Positions 24,924-33,259 of a stretch of 64,000 nt of DNA are shown in pieces (positions within the stretch are counted from its first letter, which is position 1; each line of letters begins with the position of its first letter). The stretch covers positions 1 through 64,000 of the forward strand of contig JAGBEX010000023.1 of assembly GCA_017936765.1 (NCBI GenBank), read 5' to 3'. The position numbers were made by a program, and so were the translations under genes. Origin of the DNA: Clostridia bacterium (GTDB lineage Bacteria > Bacillota > Clostridia > Christensenellales > Aristaeellaceae). The notes under the pieces are model-generated. The model made no database searches. It had not been told where the DNA came from and was given only the letters and a program-made list of their open reading frames with translations.

Positions 24924-26876
24924 ATGAACAAGCGGAACATTTGGCGCGGGGTCATCGTTGCGGTGATGCTCGTGTCTTTTTGCGCGTCCGCCTTTGCCGC
25001 AAGTTATAAAACCCTGCGCTACCGCGACCGGGGCGACGATGTGCTGAGAATGCAAAAGGCGCTGGTAAGCCTGGGTTATGCCACCGGCGGCACGGACGGC
25101 AAGTTTGGCCCCACCACGCTGGCAGCCGTGCGGCAGTTCCAGAAGGATAACGGCCTCACGGTGGACGGCGCCGCTGGCAGCGCCACCCTGACCCTGCTTT
25201 ACGACCGGGCGGAGGGCAGCACCTCCGGCTCCGCGGGCGGGTCTTCCGGCAGCAGCGGCAGTTCCGGCAGCACGAGCAATTATTTTGGCGGGAATTACAA
25301 CACGCTGAAGTACGGCTCCCGGGGCGACCGGGTGAAGCTGCTGCAGAAGGCGCTGAACCAGCTGGGCTATTCCGCGGGCAGCGCGGACGGCAAGTTCGGC
25401 TCCGGCACCCAGCGGGCGGTGGTGGCTTTCCAGCGCGCCAACGGCCTGACCGCTGACGGCCTGGCTGGCACCAAGACCCTCAAAAAGATCGAGGCGCTGC
25501 TCTCCGGCGGCACTTCTTCCGGCGGTTCCACGACGACCACGCCGGACAGCGGTTCCTCCAATACCGGCAGCAGCAACAATGGCTATATCGTTCCCAGCCG
25601 CACCCTGCGCAGGGGCTATCAGGGCGATGATGTGAAGAGCGTGCAGAGCCGCCTGAAGGAGCTGGGGTACTACACCGGCTCCATCGATGGCAAGTACGGC
25701 AGCGGCTCCATGGCGGCGGTGAAGGCTTTCCAGAGCAAGCACGGCCTGACTGCTGATGGCCTGGCAGGTAAGGCAACTTACGCCATCCTGTTCTCCGACA
25801 GCGCCAAGAAGGCCAACGAGTCCTCTGCGACCACCACGCCTTCCAACCCCAGCACCAGTTATGAGATCCCCACCCGCACCCTGCGCCGGAACGACACCGG
25901 CGACGATGTGACCAACCTGCAAAAGCGCCTGAAGGAGCTGGGCTACTACACCAGCCTGGTGGACGGCAGCTATGGCAACGGCACGGTGGCGGCGGTGACG
26001 GCCTTCCAGCAGCAGCACGGCCTGACGGCGGACGGCGTGGCGGGCAGCAAGACCTATGCCATTCTGTTCAGCAGCAAGGCGCAGCAGGCCACCAAGGTGC
26101 CGGATAGCTCCGACAATGAGATCGCGGAGGATCAGCCCACCGCCACGGAACCCGAGGGCGGCTGGACGAAGCTGAAGCGCGACAGCACCGGCGCTGCGGT
26201 GAAGCAGCTGCAGGAGGCTCTGGCCAAGCTGAACTACCCCATCGGCGTGTCCAGCGAGGAAGGCTATGTGTACAACTATTCCACGGTGTGGGCGGTGGAG
26301 TGCTTCCAGCGCCGCAACGGTCTGCCGGTGGACGGCGTGGCTGGCTCGGCTACCCAGGCGAAGCTCTACGGCGGCCAGGCCGTGGGCATGGATACCAGCT
26401 TATCCTCCAATGTGGCCAAGGGCGTTGCCCCCGGCGGCGCGAACCTGGAGCTGCTGCACTGGTATGACGACATCAGCCCCTATCTCCAGCGCAACCGCAA
26501 CTTTACCGTGTATGAGCCTGTTTCCGGCAAGCAATGGAATATGCGCCTGTACTCCGCCGGCCACCATGCCGACTCCGAACCCCTCACCAAGGAAGACGCT
26601 CAGATCATGTATGAGGTGTGGGGTAACCAATGGAGCTGGAATGAAAAGCCCGTGTACGTCCGCCTGGCCAACGGTACCTGGTGCATTGCCTCCATGCCCA
26701 ACATGCCCCACCTTTCCGGCGGCATTGCGGACAATGGCTTCGACGGTCACACCTGCGTGCATTTCCCCCGCACCATGACCGAGGTGCAGAAGAACGACCC
26801 CAAGAATGCGGCACGGCACAACCGCGATATCCGCATCCATTGGCTCAAGTTAACTGGCGAAATGATTCCGTGGTAA
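24924..26876 (+). CDS. Secreted protein with five peptidoglycan-binding repeats and an uncharacterised C-terminal domain
   Basis: 650 aa. Signal peptide at residues 1-27 (IVAVMLVSFCASAFA). Five PG_binding_1 repeats, each with the pattern LR-x-GD-V-x-LQ-x-L-x-LGY...DGKFG...V-x-FQ-x-NGL-x-DG-x-AG, at about 32-92, 120-178, 216-280, 307-370 and 412-480; Ser/Gly/Thr-rich linkers join them. The C-terminal domain (about 500-650) contains NGFDGHTCVHFPRTM, with conserved His and Cys, preceded by YSAGHHADSEPLT. I recall this domain from other Clostridia but know no assigned function; the His/Cys suggests a hydrolase or transferase on cell wall. Its own promoter and terminator make it monocistronic. Confidence 0.85.
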   Translation: MNKRNIWRGVIVAVMLVSFCASAFAASYKTLRYRDRGDDVLRMQKALVSLGYATGGTDGKFGPTTLAAVRQFQKDNGLTVDGAAGSATLTLLYDRAEGSTSGSAGGSSGSSGSSGSTSNYFGGNYNTLKYGSRGDRVKLLQKALNQLGYSAGSADGKFGSGTQRAVVAFQRANGLTADGLAGTKTLKKIEALLSGGTSSGGSTTTTPDSGSSNTGSSNNGYIVPSRTLRRGYQGDDVKSVQSRLKELGYYTGSIDGKYGSGSMAAVKAFQSKHGLTADGLAGKATYAILFSDSAKKANESSATTTPSNPSTSYEIPTRTLRRNDTGDDVTNLQKRLKELGYYTSLVDGSYGNGTVAAVTAFQQQHGLTADGVAGSKTYAILFSSKAQQATKVPDSSDNEIAEDQPTATEPEGGWTKLKRDSTGAAVKQLQEALAKLNYPIGVSSEEGYVYNYSTVWAVECFQRRNGLPVDGVAGSATQAKLYGGQAVGMDTSLSSNVAKGVAPGGANLELLHWYDDISPYLQRNRNFTVYEPVSGKQWNMRLYSAGHHADSEPLTKEDAQIMYEVWGNQWSWNEKPVYVRLANGTWCIASMPNMPHLSGGIADNGFDGHTCVHFPRTMTEVQKNDPKNAARHNRDIRIHWLKLTGEMIPW

Positions 26877-26883
26877 ATCACAC

Positions 26884-26921
26884 AATTCCCCAGAGCGAAC
26901 GAATCGCCCTGGGGAATTTTT
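26884..26921 (+). terminator. Terminator after the peptidoglycan-binding protein gene
   Basis: AATTCCCCAG (26884-26893) pairs with CTGGGGAATT (26909-26918), followed by a T-run. Confidence 0.9.
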
Positions 26922-26980
26922 ATGCAATTTACAGGAAGAATCTCCCTTGCTGCGCCGTTGTATGGGCAGAGGTGAGACAA

Positions 26981-28132
26981 ATGAAGAAACTGGTGGTAGT
27001 TCTTCTATTGCTGTTGTGGCCTGCCATGGCCGCCCGTGGCGAGACCTGGACCATCGATTCGGGTGAAAACCACGTCTATTCCATCGAGACCTTTGGCGAA
27101 ACTTTGCCGGAAGAAGCGCGCCAGGCGTTGGCCTCCACACCCTTTGCGGGGGACGCCTGCCTGTGCGGCGTGCTGATCAATGAGGCCAACAAGGAGTATC
27201 CGGAGCTAAACCGGCAGATGCTCCTTATGGCGCTGAATCACGAAGGAACCACCCTGCTGGTGGCGGGCGATGACACGCCGGGCACAGGCTGGGAGGTCTG
27301 GGTGGCCTCGGACACCTTCCTGCAGGAAGGGGAGGACTTTGCCATCAACGCCCGGCCGAAATACAACAACCTGGGGCAGGTCATCATGGTGTGGCCCACC
27401 ATTGAGTATGGGCAGGAGATCTTCTACATCGGCGGATATGAAGGCAGCAGCTATGTGTATTCCTACACCAACCTGGACGAGCAGGGAAACGGAGTGAAGG
27501 TCACCAGCGATTACCCGGCGTATGCCTATCAGCTGATCCAGGTGCAGGGTGGCCGCCTGGGCGGCATGAAAAGCTACTGGGTGGGCAAGCCTGCCCGGCT
27601 GGACATCATGACTGCCGCTGAATTCCCTAACGCCCAGGAGAAGCTGCAGGCGCTGGATAATGCGCCCTGGAGCGGCATTGGCGGCACGTATGTCCACACG
27701 GCCAACCTGCGGGAGAAGCCCACCGGCAAGTCCCGCAGCCTGGGGGTGTACCGCTGGGCCATTGGCGAAAAGCTGGACAGTGCGCCGGGCACCGAGTGGC
27801 CATGGTATCAGCTGCGCATTGGCGACACCGTGGGCTGGATGAGCGGCTCCTACGTCATAGACGACCACGGGCAGGCGCCGCCCCCTGCGGTGGCGCAATG
27901 CAGCGGGGAGATCAGCCTGTACTTGTCTCCTGATGGTGAGGTGAAGCAGACCCTGCCCGCTGGCACGGCCATGCAGATCCTGGCGGACTGCGACAGCTGG
28001 TACCATGTGGTGCTGCCGGAGGAAGAAGGCACCTGGCACCTGGCGGCCAGCGGCACCTTCGGCTATGTGCGCGTGGGCGACGTGAAGGAATACGCCACGC
28101 TGGTGAACATGAAATACGGCGTGGCAGAATAA
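26981..28132 (+). CDS. Secreted SH3-domain protein
   Basis: 383 aa from ATG 26981 (AGAGGTGA upstream). Signal peptide MKKLVVVLLLLLWPAMAARG. The middle (about 25-230) is a beta-rich domain of unknown type. From about residue 235 comes a bacterial SH3-like domain (YVHTANLREKPTGKSRSLG...WYQLRIGDTVGWMSGSYV), and a second, weaker SH3-like unit follows (LYLSPDGEVKQTLPAG...WYHVV...GYVRVGDV). SH3b domains usually bind peptidoglycan peptides. The neighbour upstream is also a wall-binding protein. Confidence 0.8.
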   Translation: MKKLVVVLLLLLWPAMAARGETWTIDSGENHVYSIETFGETLPEEARQALASTPFAGDACLCGVLINEANKEYPELNRQMLLMALNHEGTTLLVAGDDTPGTGWEVWVASDTFLQEGEDFAINARPKYNNLGQVIMVWPTIEYGQEIFYIGGYEGSSYVYSYTNLDEQGNGVKVTSDYPAYAYQLIQVQGGRLGGMKSYWVGKPARLDIMTAAEFPNAQEKLQALDNAPWSGIGGTYVHTANLREKPTGKSRSLGVYRWAIGEKLDSAPGTEWPWYQLRIGDTVGWMSGSYVIDDHGQAPPPAVAQCSGEISLYLSPDGEVKQTLPAGTAMQILADCDSWYHVVLPEEEGTWHLAASGTFGYVRVGDVKEYATLVNMKYGVAE

Positions 28133-28134
28133 AG

Positions 28135-28166
28135 AAAGCGGCGGGAGCGATGGCTCCCGCCGCTTT
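28135..28166. terminator. Bidirectional terminator between the SH3 gene and htrA
   Basis: AAAGCGGCGGGAGC (28135-28148) pairs perfectly with GCTCCCGCCGCTTT (28153-28166); T-runs occur in both directions. Confidence 0.9.
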
Positions 28167-28176
28167 TGCGTGGGGT

Positions 28177-29517
28177 TTACTGTTTCACCTGATCCACAAT
28201 GGCCAGTACCACTTCCAGGTCAACGTACTCGCCATCGGGAACGTCCTCTTCATTGATGGTGTCCTTCTCCATCAGCTCCAGCATACCCTCGGCACGGTAG
28301 ACCTTCACCTTCAGGGTGTCGCCTACGGTTTTGGTACGGATGATGGCGTTGATCTCATCATTGTGGGTGATCACGGTGTCGTTCACATCCACGATGATAT
28401 CGCCGGGCAGGATGCCAGCCGTCTCGGCGGGGGAGCCAGCGTCCACCTCGTTCACCAGCACGCCCTTGGGGATCAGCCCCTGCAGCACCAGGGAGTAGTT
28501 GGGATTGATGTTGGACACGCTCACGCCCATGCGGGGCTTGCCCACCAGGGAACTGTTGGTGGTGTCCTCGGCAGCGGAGGCGGTCTTGCTCACGTTCTGG
28601 GTGAGGCTGTTGTTCAGCACATCCTCAATGATGGGCTTGGCCGCGTTGATCGGAATGCACATGCCGATGCCTTCCACCGTGGCGCCGCTGTAAACAGAGC
28701 CGGTGTACTTCAGGGTGGGGATGCCCATCAATTCGCCATTCACGGAGAACATGCCGCCGCCGGAGTTGCCGGAGTTGATGGCCGCATCGGTCTGGATCAT
28801 GGTGTTGGTGATGGTCTCCTTGCGGCCATACTTGTCATAGTTGGTGGAGGACACGGCGCGATCCAGCGCGGACACGATGCCCACGGTGACCGTGCCGGTG
28901 AACTGCTCGCTCAGGGGATTGCCGATGCAGATGGCCCAGTCGCCCACCTGCAGGGAATCGCTGTTGCCCAGCTTCACGGGGGTCAGCTTCAGTTCGGGGG
29001 CGTAGATCACCGCCACGTCCAGGTTCTCGTCATAGGCTACCAGGGTGGAGGCGTAGGTGGTGGGTTCCTCCTTGCCTTCCTCCTTCACGGAGATCTCCAG
29101 GCGGGTGGCGTCTTCCACCACGTGGAAGTTGGTCAGCACATAGCCTTCGCCAACCACCACGCCGGAGCCGGTGCCAGCCAGCACCTCCTGTACCTGTTCC
29201 TCAATGCCGCGGCTGCTGCCGTAGCCATTGCCATAGCCATTGCCATAGCCGCCAAAGCCGCCGAAACCGCCAAAGCCAAAGCTGTCGAAGAAATCGTCCA
29301 GGCCGTAGCTATTGCCGTTGGAGTAGCGCACGGTCTGGTAGTTGTTCACGCCCACCACGCTGCCACGCACCTCGGCGATGGCCGCAGTGAAGGGGCTGGT
29401 GACCACCACGGTGGTTTCCTCAGCCTGGGCGGTAGGATTCTGCACCAGGGTGATGGTGGAGCCGACCATCATGCACACCAGGGCAATGGCAACATATCCA
29501 AGCAAATGCTTTTTCAT
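28177..29517 (-). CDS. htrA: HtrA/DegP-type serine protease, membrane anchored
   Basis: 446 aa from ATG 29517 (AAAGGAGG upstream). An N-terminal hydrophobic segment (residues 5-23) is a signal or anchor, followed by a Gly/Tyr/Phe-rich stretch (FGFGGFGGFGGYGNGYGNGY). Trypsin-like domain at about 100-310 with the catalytic triad His (TNFHVVED), Asp (ENLDVAVI) and Ser (NSGNSGGGMF). One PDZ domain (about 335-420, GVLVNEVDAGSPAETAGILPG). It degrades misfolded exported proteins. It lies just downstream of a response regulator/histidine kinase operon; TGAAC repeats at its promoter suggest control by it. Confidence 0.93.
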   Translation of the reverse strand: MKKHLLGYVAIALVCMMVGSTITLVQNPTAQAEETTVVVTSPFTAAIAEVRGSVVGVNNYQTVRYSNGNSYGLDDFFDSFGFGGFGGFGGYGNGYGNGYGSSRGIEEQVQEVLAGTGSGVVVGEGYVLTNFHVVEDATRLEISVKEEGKEEPTTYASTLVAYDENLDVAVIYAPELKLTPVKLGNSDSLQVGDWAICIGNPLSEQFTGTVTVGIVSALDRAVSSTNYDKYGRKETITNTMIQTDAAINSGNSGGGMFSVNGELMGIPTLKYTGSVYSGATVEGIGMCIPINAAKPIIEDVLNNSLTQNVSKTASAAEDTTNSSLVGKPRMGVSVSNINPNYSLVLQGLIPKGVLVNEVDAGSPAETAGILPGDIIVDVNDTVITHNDEINAIIRTKTVGDTLKVKVYRAEGMLELMEKDTINEEDVPDGEYVDLEVVLAIVDQVKQ

Positions 29518-29578
29518 ATGGATCAAACCTCCTTTTGTGGTTACGAGACAAGTATACGCAGAAATTTTGTCCACGGCG

Positions 29579-29615
29579 TGAACGGATTATGAACAGTTAT
29601 CGGAATTTCATGAAC
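29579..29615. promoter_or_regulatory. Candidate response-regulator box upstream of htrA
   Basis: TGAAC occurs at 29579-29583, 29590-29594 and 29611-29615, spaced 11 and 21 bp, i.e. on one face of the helix. OmpR/PhoB-type regulators bind direct repeats of this spacing. A TATACT hexamer that could be the htrA -10 lies nearby, on the minus strand at 29551-29556. Confidence 0.4.
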
Positions 29616-30738
29616 ATTCCAAAGCCGAAAGCAGCAGACGGGTCACAAAGGCCTGGGCAAGCCCTGCCACCAGGCAGAACGCGCCCGAAAGCGCCGTGGG
29701 CTGTACCACCAGCCACAGGGCGGCCAGCACGGGCAGCGCCAGCAGCGCGTATTGCTTTTGCGCCAGCAGCGGCAGTATCAGCGCGAAGGCATGGGTGAAG
29801 AGCATCACCCACAGCGCGGCAGGCGCAGCGCTGCCCATGGCGTAGTGCATGAACAGGTGGATCAGCAGGGGCCAGAGCAAACTCCACCCCAGGGCAGGGA
29901 GCGCCTTGCGCAGCAGCTGGCGTTCCTGCTGGCAGCCTGCAAGGATATCCTGCACAAAGCCGCAGCCATGGGCCTCCGGCACGGTAAAGCTGTTGGCACC
30001 CGTGGGCTGGCGACCAATGTGCAGCGCAGGGGCAGCGGGTTGTTCATCGGCGGGAAGAATGTGCAGCGTGAGGCCGCGCTCCCGCAGGGCGTCCAGCGGG
30101 GAAAGGTCGCACGGGGTAACGCCTACCTGCACCGAACCCAGATAGGTCAAGGGGCCGATGCAGCCCTGCTCCACGGTGGCCATGGCCAAGCCATACAGGC
30201 CGGGGGCAGCGGCGGGCAAGCGGGCGATGTCCTGCGGGGTCTTGGGGCGCTCTTGCTGTTCCCACACAAGGGTGCAGGCATCTAGCAGGGCATGGGGCGC
30301 AGCCAGGAAATAAGCCCGCTGGCCGCTTCCGTCCCGCACGATGTACCCCGGCAGGCCGCCATGCTGCACTTTGTCCAGAATGGGGCAGCGGGCGAGGAAC
30401 TTCTCCGGTGTAAAGCCCAGGGGCTTCACGGCGGCAAGAAGGGCTGCCCGGTCGGCTTCGTCGGCCAGGGCGTGGGTCACGGTGATGGCCGATGCCCACA
30501 AGAGCGCGCCGGATTGCACCCGGGGCTGCTCTGTGCGGTCAAAGGGCAGGTGGGCGGCGGTCATGTGCCGGGGCGTGAGCAGCAGCTCACCCTCGATGGT
30601 CACGTGCCGCAGGCTGAATAGAGGGCGCGACAAATGCCACGGGTGCTGCCAGCGCCTTTGCACAAGGGTCAGCGCTGCCCAGGCGGTGAGCAGAGCGCCC
30701 ACGCCTAATGATGCGATCAGTACAATGATGCTTGCCAT
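29608..30738 (-). CDS. Degenerate P-type ATPase-like membrane protein (probable pseudoenzyme)
   Basis: 376 aa. One N-terminal helix (residues 3-28) and about three C-terminal helices (about 285-375) flank a cytoplasmic part that follows the order of the P-type ATPase P and N domains: FDRTEQP where DKTGT is expected; ADRAALLAAVKPLGF resembling the E-ALL-x-A-x-x-x-GF stretch; YFLAAPHALLDAC in place of KGAPE-x-x-L-x-x-C; LTYLGSVQVGVTPCDLSPLD in place of the LGLVGL-x-DPPR segment; and LHILPADE where MITGD stands. The key Lys and Gly residues are changed and the GDGxND segment and A domain are missing, so it cannot be a normal pump. Start ATG 30738, overlapped by the preceding stop region; last gene of the HK-GerMN operon. 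Confidence 0.6.
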   Translation of the reverse strand: MASIIVLIASLGVGALLTAWAALTLVQRRWQHPWHLSRPLFSLRHVTIEGELLLTPRHMTAAHLPFDRTEQPRVQSGALLWASAITVTHALADEADRAALLAAVKPLGFTPEKFLARCPILDKVQHGGLPGYIVRDGSGQRAYFLAAPHALLDACTLVWEQQERPKTPQDIARLPAAAPGLYGLAMATVEQGCIGPLTYLGSVQVGVTPCDLSPLDALRERGLTLHILPADEQPAAPALHIGRQPTGANSFTVPEAHGCGFVQDILAGCQQERQLLRKALPALGWSLLWPLLIHLFMHYAMGSAAPAALWVMLFTHAFALILPLLAQKQYALLALPVLAALWLVVQPTALSGAFCLVAGLAQAFVTRLLLSALECS

Positions 30739-30743
30739 GCAGA

Positions 30744-32282
30744 TCACCCCAGGGGTTGGTCGATTATGCCGGGGTTCACCAGGAATTCGCCGCCCCAGTA
30801 CAGGGTGCCGCCCAGCTCCTCCAGCATCTGTCCGTCAAAGAAGAAACGTACCCGCTGTGCGCCCATGGATTCGCCCAGGGTGTTCACCAGGCTGTAGCAC
30901 ACGATCTGCTCCCAGGAGGCGGCCTGGGTGCGGATCAGATCGGCGCAGCGGGAGGACAGGTTCAACAGCAGCGTGTCCCCCTGCAGGGAAATACCCAGAA
31001 TGTCGCTCTTGTCCAGGCCCTCGGGCAGCACAGGCTCATAGCCTGCGTCCAGCTCCTGCTGGGTGGGGCCTTCCATCAGCTCGGCCAGCAGGGTGCGGGG
31101 GTCGCGGGACTGGCGGTGGGGCAGGGCACGGCGCACGGGCTTCAGCTTGTCGCCGGAGGACAGGTACAGCGTCACCTGATCCATCAGGTAGGGAGCAAAC
31201 TGTGGACGCTGCATCAGCCCGCCCTGGAAGATCAGGTTGCCGTGAACGGCGCTGTACAGGCTGGTGAGGGGCGTGGCGCCGATGTACATCCGCACTGAGG
31301 ACACCGAGGGGATAAAGCTTGATAGTGTGCAGGTCACCGCGCTGATAAAGCAGGGCATATCCACCTGCGCCTGGCGCAGGGTGTTTTCCAGCCCGGCGTG
31401 GAAATACACGTTCACCATGCGGCCGCCATCGTCCAGCTCGGTGGTCTGGACGGGGGCGGACATGAGGGCAGCCATATCGGGCATGGAAGAGGTGCCGGAA
31501 AGGTATTGCGCACCTGCGGACAGGGCGCTGATCAGCCCCGCAGCCAACTGGTCTGCCGACTGGCCGGGGAAGGTGAGGTTGCGGGTCTCGGCGGCGATGC
31601 CGGAGCCATCGGCCAGGGGGAAATACAGCGTGGCCACGGCGGTCACGGGAATGGTGGCGGGATCCTCGCCCAGGGGGGCGCGGCGGGCGTCCGTCTGCTC
31701 CCACAGCACGGTCAGCTCCTCGCCGGGGTGGGCGGTCTGCCCGCCCAGGGGCAGATTGCCGGTGATGTCCATGCTCACGGCCTGGTCGGCCACGAGGAAG
31801 TTCACATACTGAATATCGTCCATCTCGCACAGCGTGGCGGTGATGGCCGCGCAGACCTTATACAGGCTCTGCTGATCCAATTGCAGGGCGTTGGCGGCCA
31901 GGTTCACCGTGCAAACGCCGCTGGAGACCTCTACGGGCTGAGCGCCATACAGGCTCAGGGTCACGCCATTGCCCAGGGCCTGGGTGGTCTGGGTGGCGGG
32001 GTGCTGGAGCAGCGCCTCCACCATCACCTGGGCGCTGTGGCGGCTGTGGTTCAGCGACAGGGGAACGTATTCCGTCAAAAGGCGCTGCCCGTCCGTGCTG
32101 GGCAGATACAGCGGCGCGGTGGCGGTGTGGTTCAGGGCAATGTCCCCCACCGGCGGGGCGAATTTCGCCTCGGCCGGGGGCAGGGTGGGCGCAGCGGGTG
32201 CATTGTTCTCCGGCGTGGAAACGCAGCCGGTCAGCGTCAGGGTGCAGCACAACACCAGCATCAGGCACAGGATACGCTTCAT
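30744..32282 (-). CDS. GerMN-domain lipoprotein (large)
   Basis: 512 aa. Lipobox LTLTGC at residues 15-20 predicts a membrane-anchored lipoprotein. Two sporulation/germination (GerMN) domains are visible: about 60-180 (PLYLPSTDGQRLLTEYVPL...VEALLQHP, then NGVTLSLYGAQPVEVSSGVCTVNLA) and about 390-500 (LLAELMEGPTQQELDAGYEP...GDTLLLNLSS). GerMN proteins are found with spore-coat/germination functions and, as LpqB-like proteins, next to sensor kinases. The ATG-ATG start after GGAGGTG overlaps the stop codon of the previous gene; I use 32282 (32285 is possible). It probably works with the kinase operon. Confidence 0.82.
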   Translation of the reverse strand: MKRILCLMLVLCCTLTLTGCVSTPENNAPAAPTLPPAEAKFAPPVGDIALNHTATAPLYLPSTDGQRLLTEYVPLSLNHSRHSAQVMVEALLQHPATQTTQALGNGVTLSLYGAQPVEVSSGVCTVNLAANALQLDQQSLYKVCAAITATLCEMDDIQYVNFLVADQAVSMDITGNLPLGGQTAHPGEELTVLWEQTDARRAPLGEDPATIPVTAVATLYFPLADGSGIAAETRNLTFPGQSADQLAAGLISALSAGAQYLSGTSSMPDMAALMSAPVQTTELDDGGRMVNVYFHAGLENTLRQAQVDMPCFISAVTCTLSSFIPSVSSVRMYIGATPLTSLYSAVHGNLIFQGGLMQRPQFAPYLMDQVTLYLSSGDKLKPVRRALPHRQSRDPRTLLAELMEGPTQQELDAGYEPVLPEGLDKSDILGISLQGDTLLLNLSSRCADLIRTQAASWEQIVCYSLVNTLGESMGAQRVRFFFDGQMLEELGGTLYWGGEFLVNPGIIDQPLG

Positions 32283-32284
32283 CA

Positions 32285-33259
32285 TCACAGCACCTCCAGC
32301 CAGCCGGTGAGCTGGTTCAGCGTGATCCGCCATACGCCGCCCTCACGGCACAGCCGCAGGATGCACCCCTGGTGGGTGGTCTCACGGCTGGCCTTCAGGG
32401 TGGTGGCGGTGAGGGAGTAGGTGGCCAGCGTGCCATCCTGGGTCACGCTGCCGCCGCTGATCTCATAGGCAGACAGCATGGGCAGGTTTTCCATGGCGGT
32501 CACAAAATCGCGGTAGTTCACCCGCTCCACGCCGGTGGAGGGATCCCGCAGGGCAATGTACTGGTACAGGCGCTGCCAGTCGCGGCTGCGCCACAGGTGG
32601 CAGATCAGCTCCATGGTGCTGCCGGGGGAGAGCAGGAGGCTCTCGTCCCGGGACATGGTTCCCACCAGCGCGGTGGATTGGGGATCGGCCATAAAGTAGC
32701 TCTCCTGCAGGCGCAGGCTGCCGGTGGCATTGCCGGTCTGCTCCACCAGAATTTGAACCTGGTCGATATCGCAGTTCTCGGTAATGGTGGCCACGATGCT
32801 CTGCATACACAATTGGCGGCGCAGCTGCTGCTCCTGGGGAGTGACGCTGGCATCGTCCGGGTAGCCGGAGAGGATCTCCCGGCTCAGGGTCACAAACAGG
32901 GTGCGCCCCTGGGTCACGGTGGAAAGCACCTGGGTCCCGGCGGGGAACAGGGCCGTGAGGTCAGCCGAATGGGAGCCGGGGCCGGAGAGCAGCTCCGTGA
33001 GCAGGGAAAGCTCGTAGGGCTTGGAGGGAGAATGGGTGATGCTGCGGGTCTCCTGCGCCAGGAAAGGCTCGGAGAGGTAGCGGAAGTACAGGGTGGCGGT
33101 CTCGCGGCTATCCAGGGCCGCGGGCGCCTGGGCCTGGGGCAGAATGGGATTGGTGCCGGGAACATTGGTGGCCGAGGTGCCGCCCATGGGCAGTCCCATG
33201 GGGGAGCAGCCGGTGAGCAGCAGGGCGCAGAAAAGGAGGATCAACACGCGCTTTTTCAT
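32285..33259 (-). CDS. GerMN-domain lipoprotein (small)
   Basis: 324 aa. Lipobox LLLTGC near residue 18. A GerMN domain at about 55-185 (TLYFRYLSEPFLAQETR...LLTELLSGPGS, then GTQVLSTVTQGRTLFVTLS) and a C-terminal domain of unknown type. The start codon overlaps the end of the histidine-kinase gene by 4 nt (ATGA), and its stop overlaps the next lipoprotein start, so all are translationally coupled. An LpqB-like role as an extracellular partner of the kinase is inferred from this organisation. Confidence 0.85.
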   Translation of the reverse strand: MKKRVLILLFCALLLTGCSPMGLPMGGTSATNVPGTNPILPQAQAPAALDSRETATLYFRYLSEPFLAQETRSITHSPSKPYELSLLTELLSGPGSHSADLTALFPAGTQVLSTVTQGRTLFVTLSREILSGYPDDASVTPQEQQLRRQLCMQSIVATITENCDIDQVQILVEQTGNATGSLRLQESYFMADPQSTALVGTMSRDESLLLSPGSTMELICHLWRSRDWQRLYQYIALRDPSTGVERVNYRDFVTAMENLPMLSAYEISGGSVTQDGTLATYSLTATTLKASRETTHQGCILRLCREGGVWRITLNQLTGWLEVL

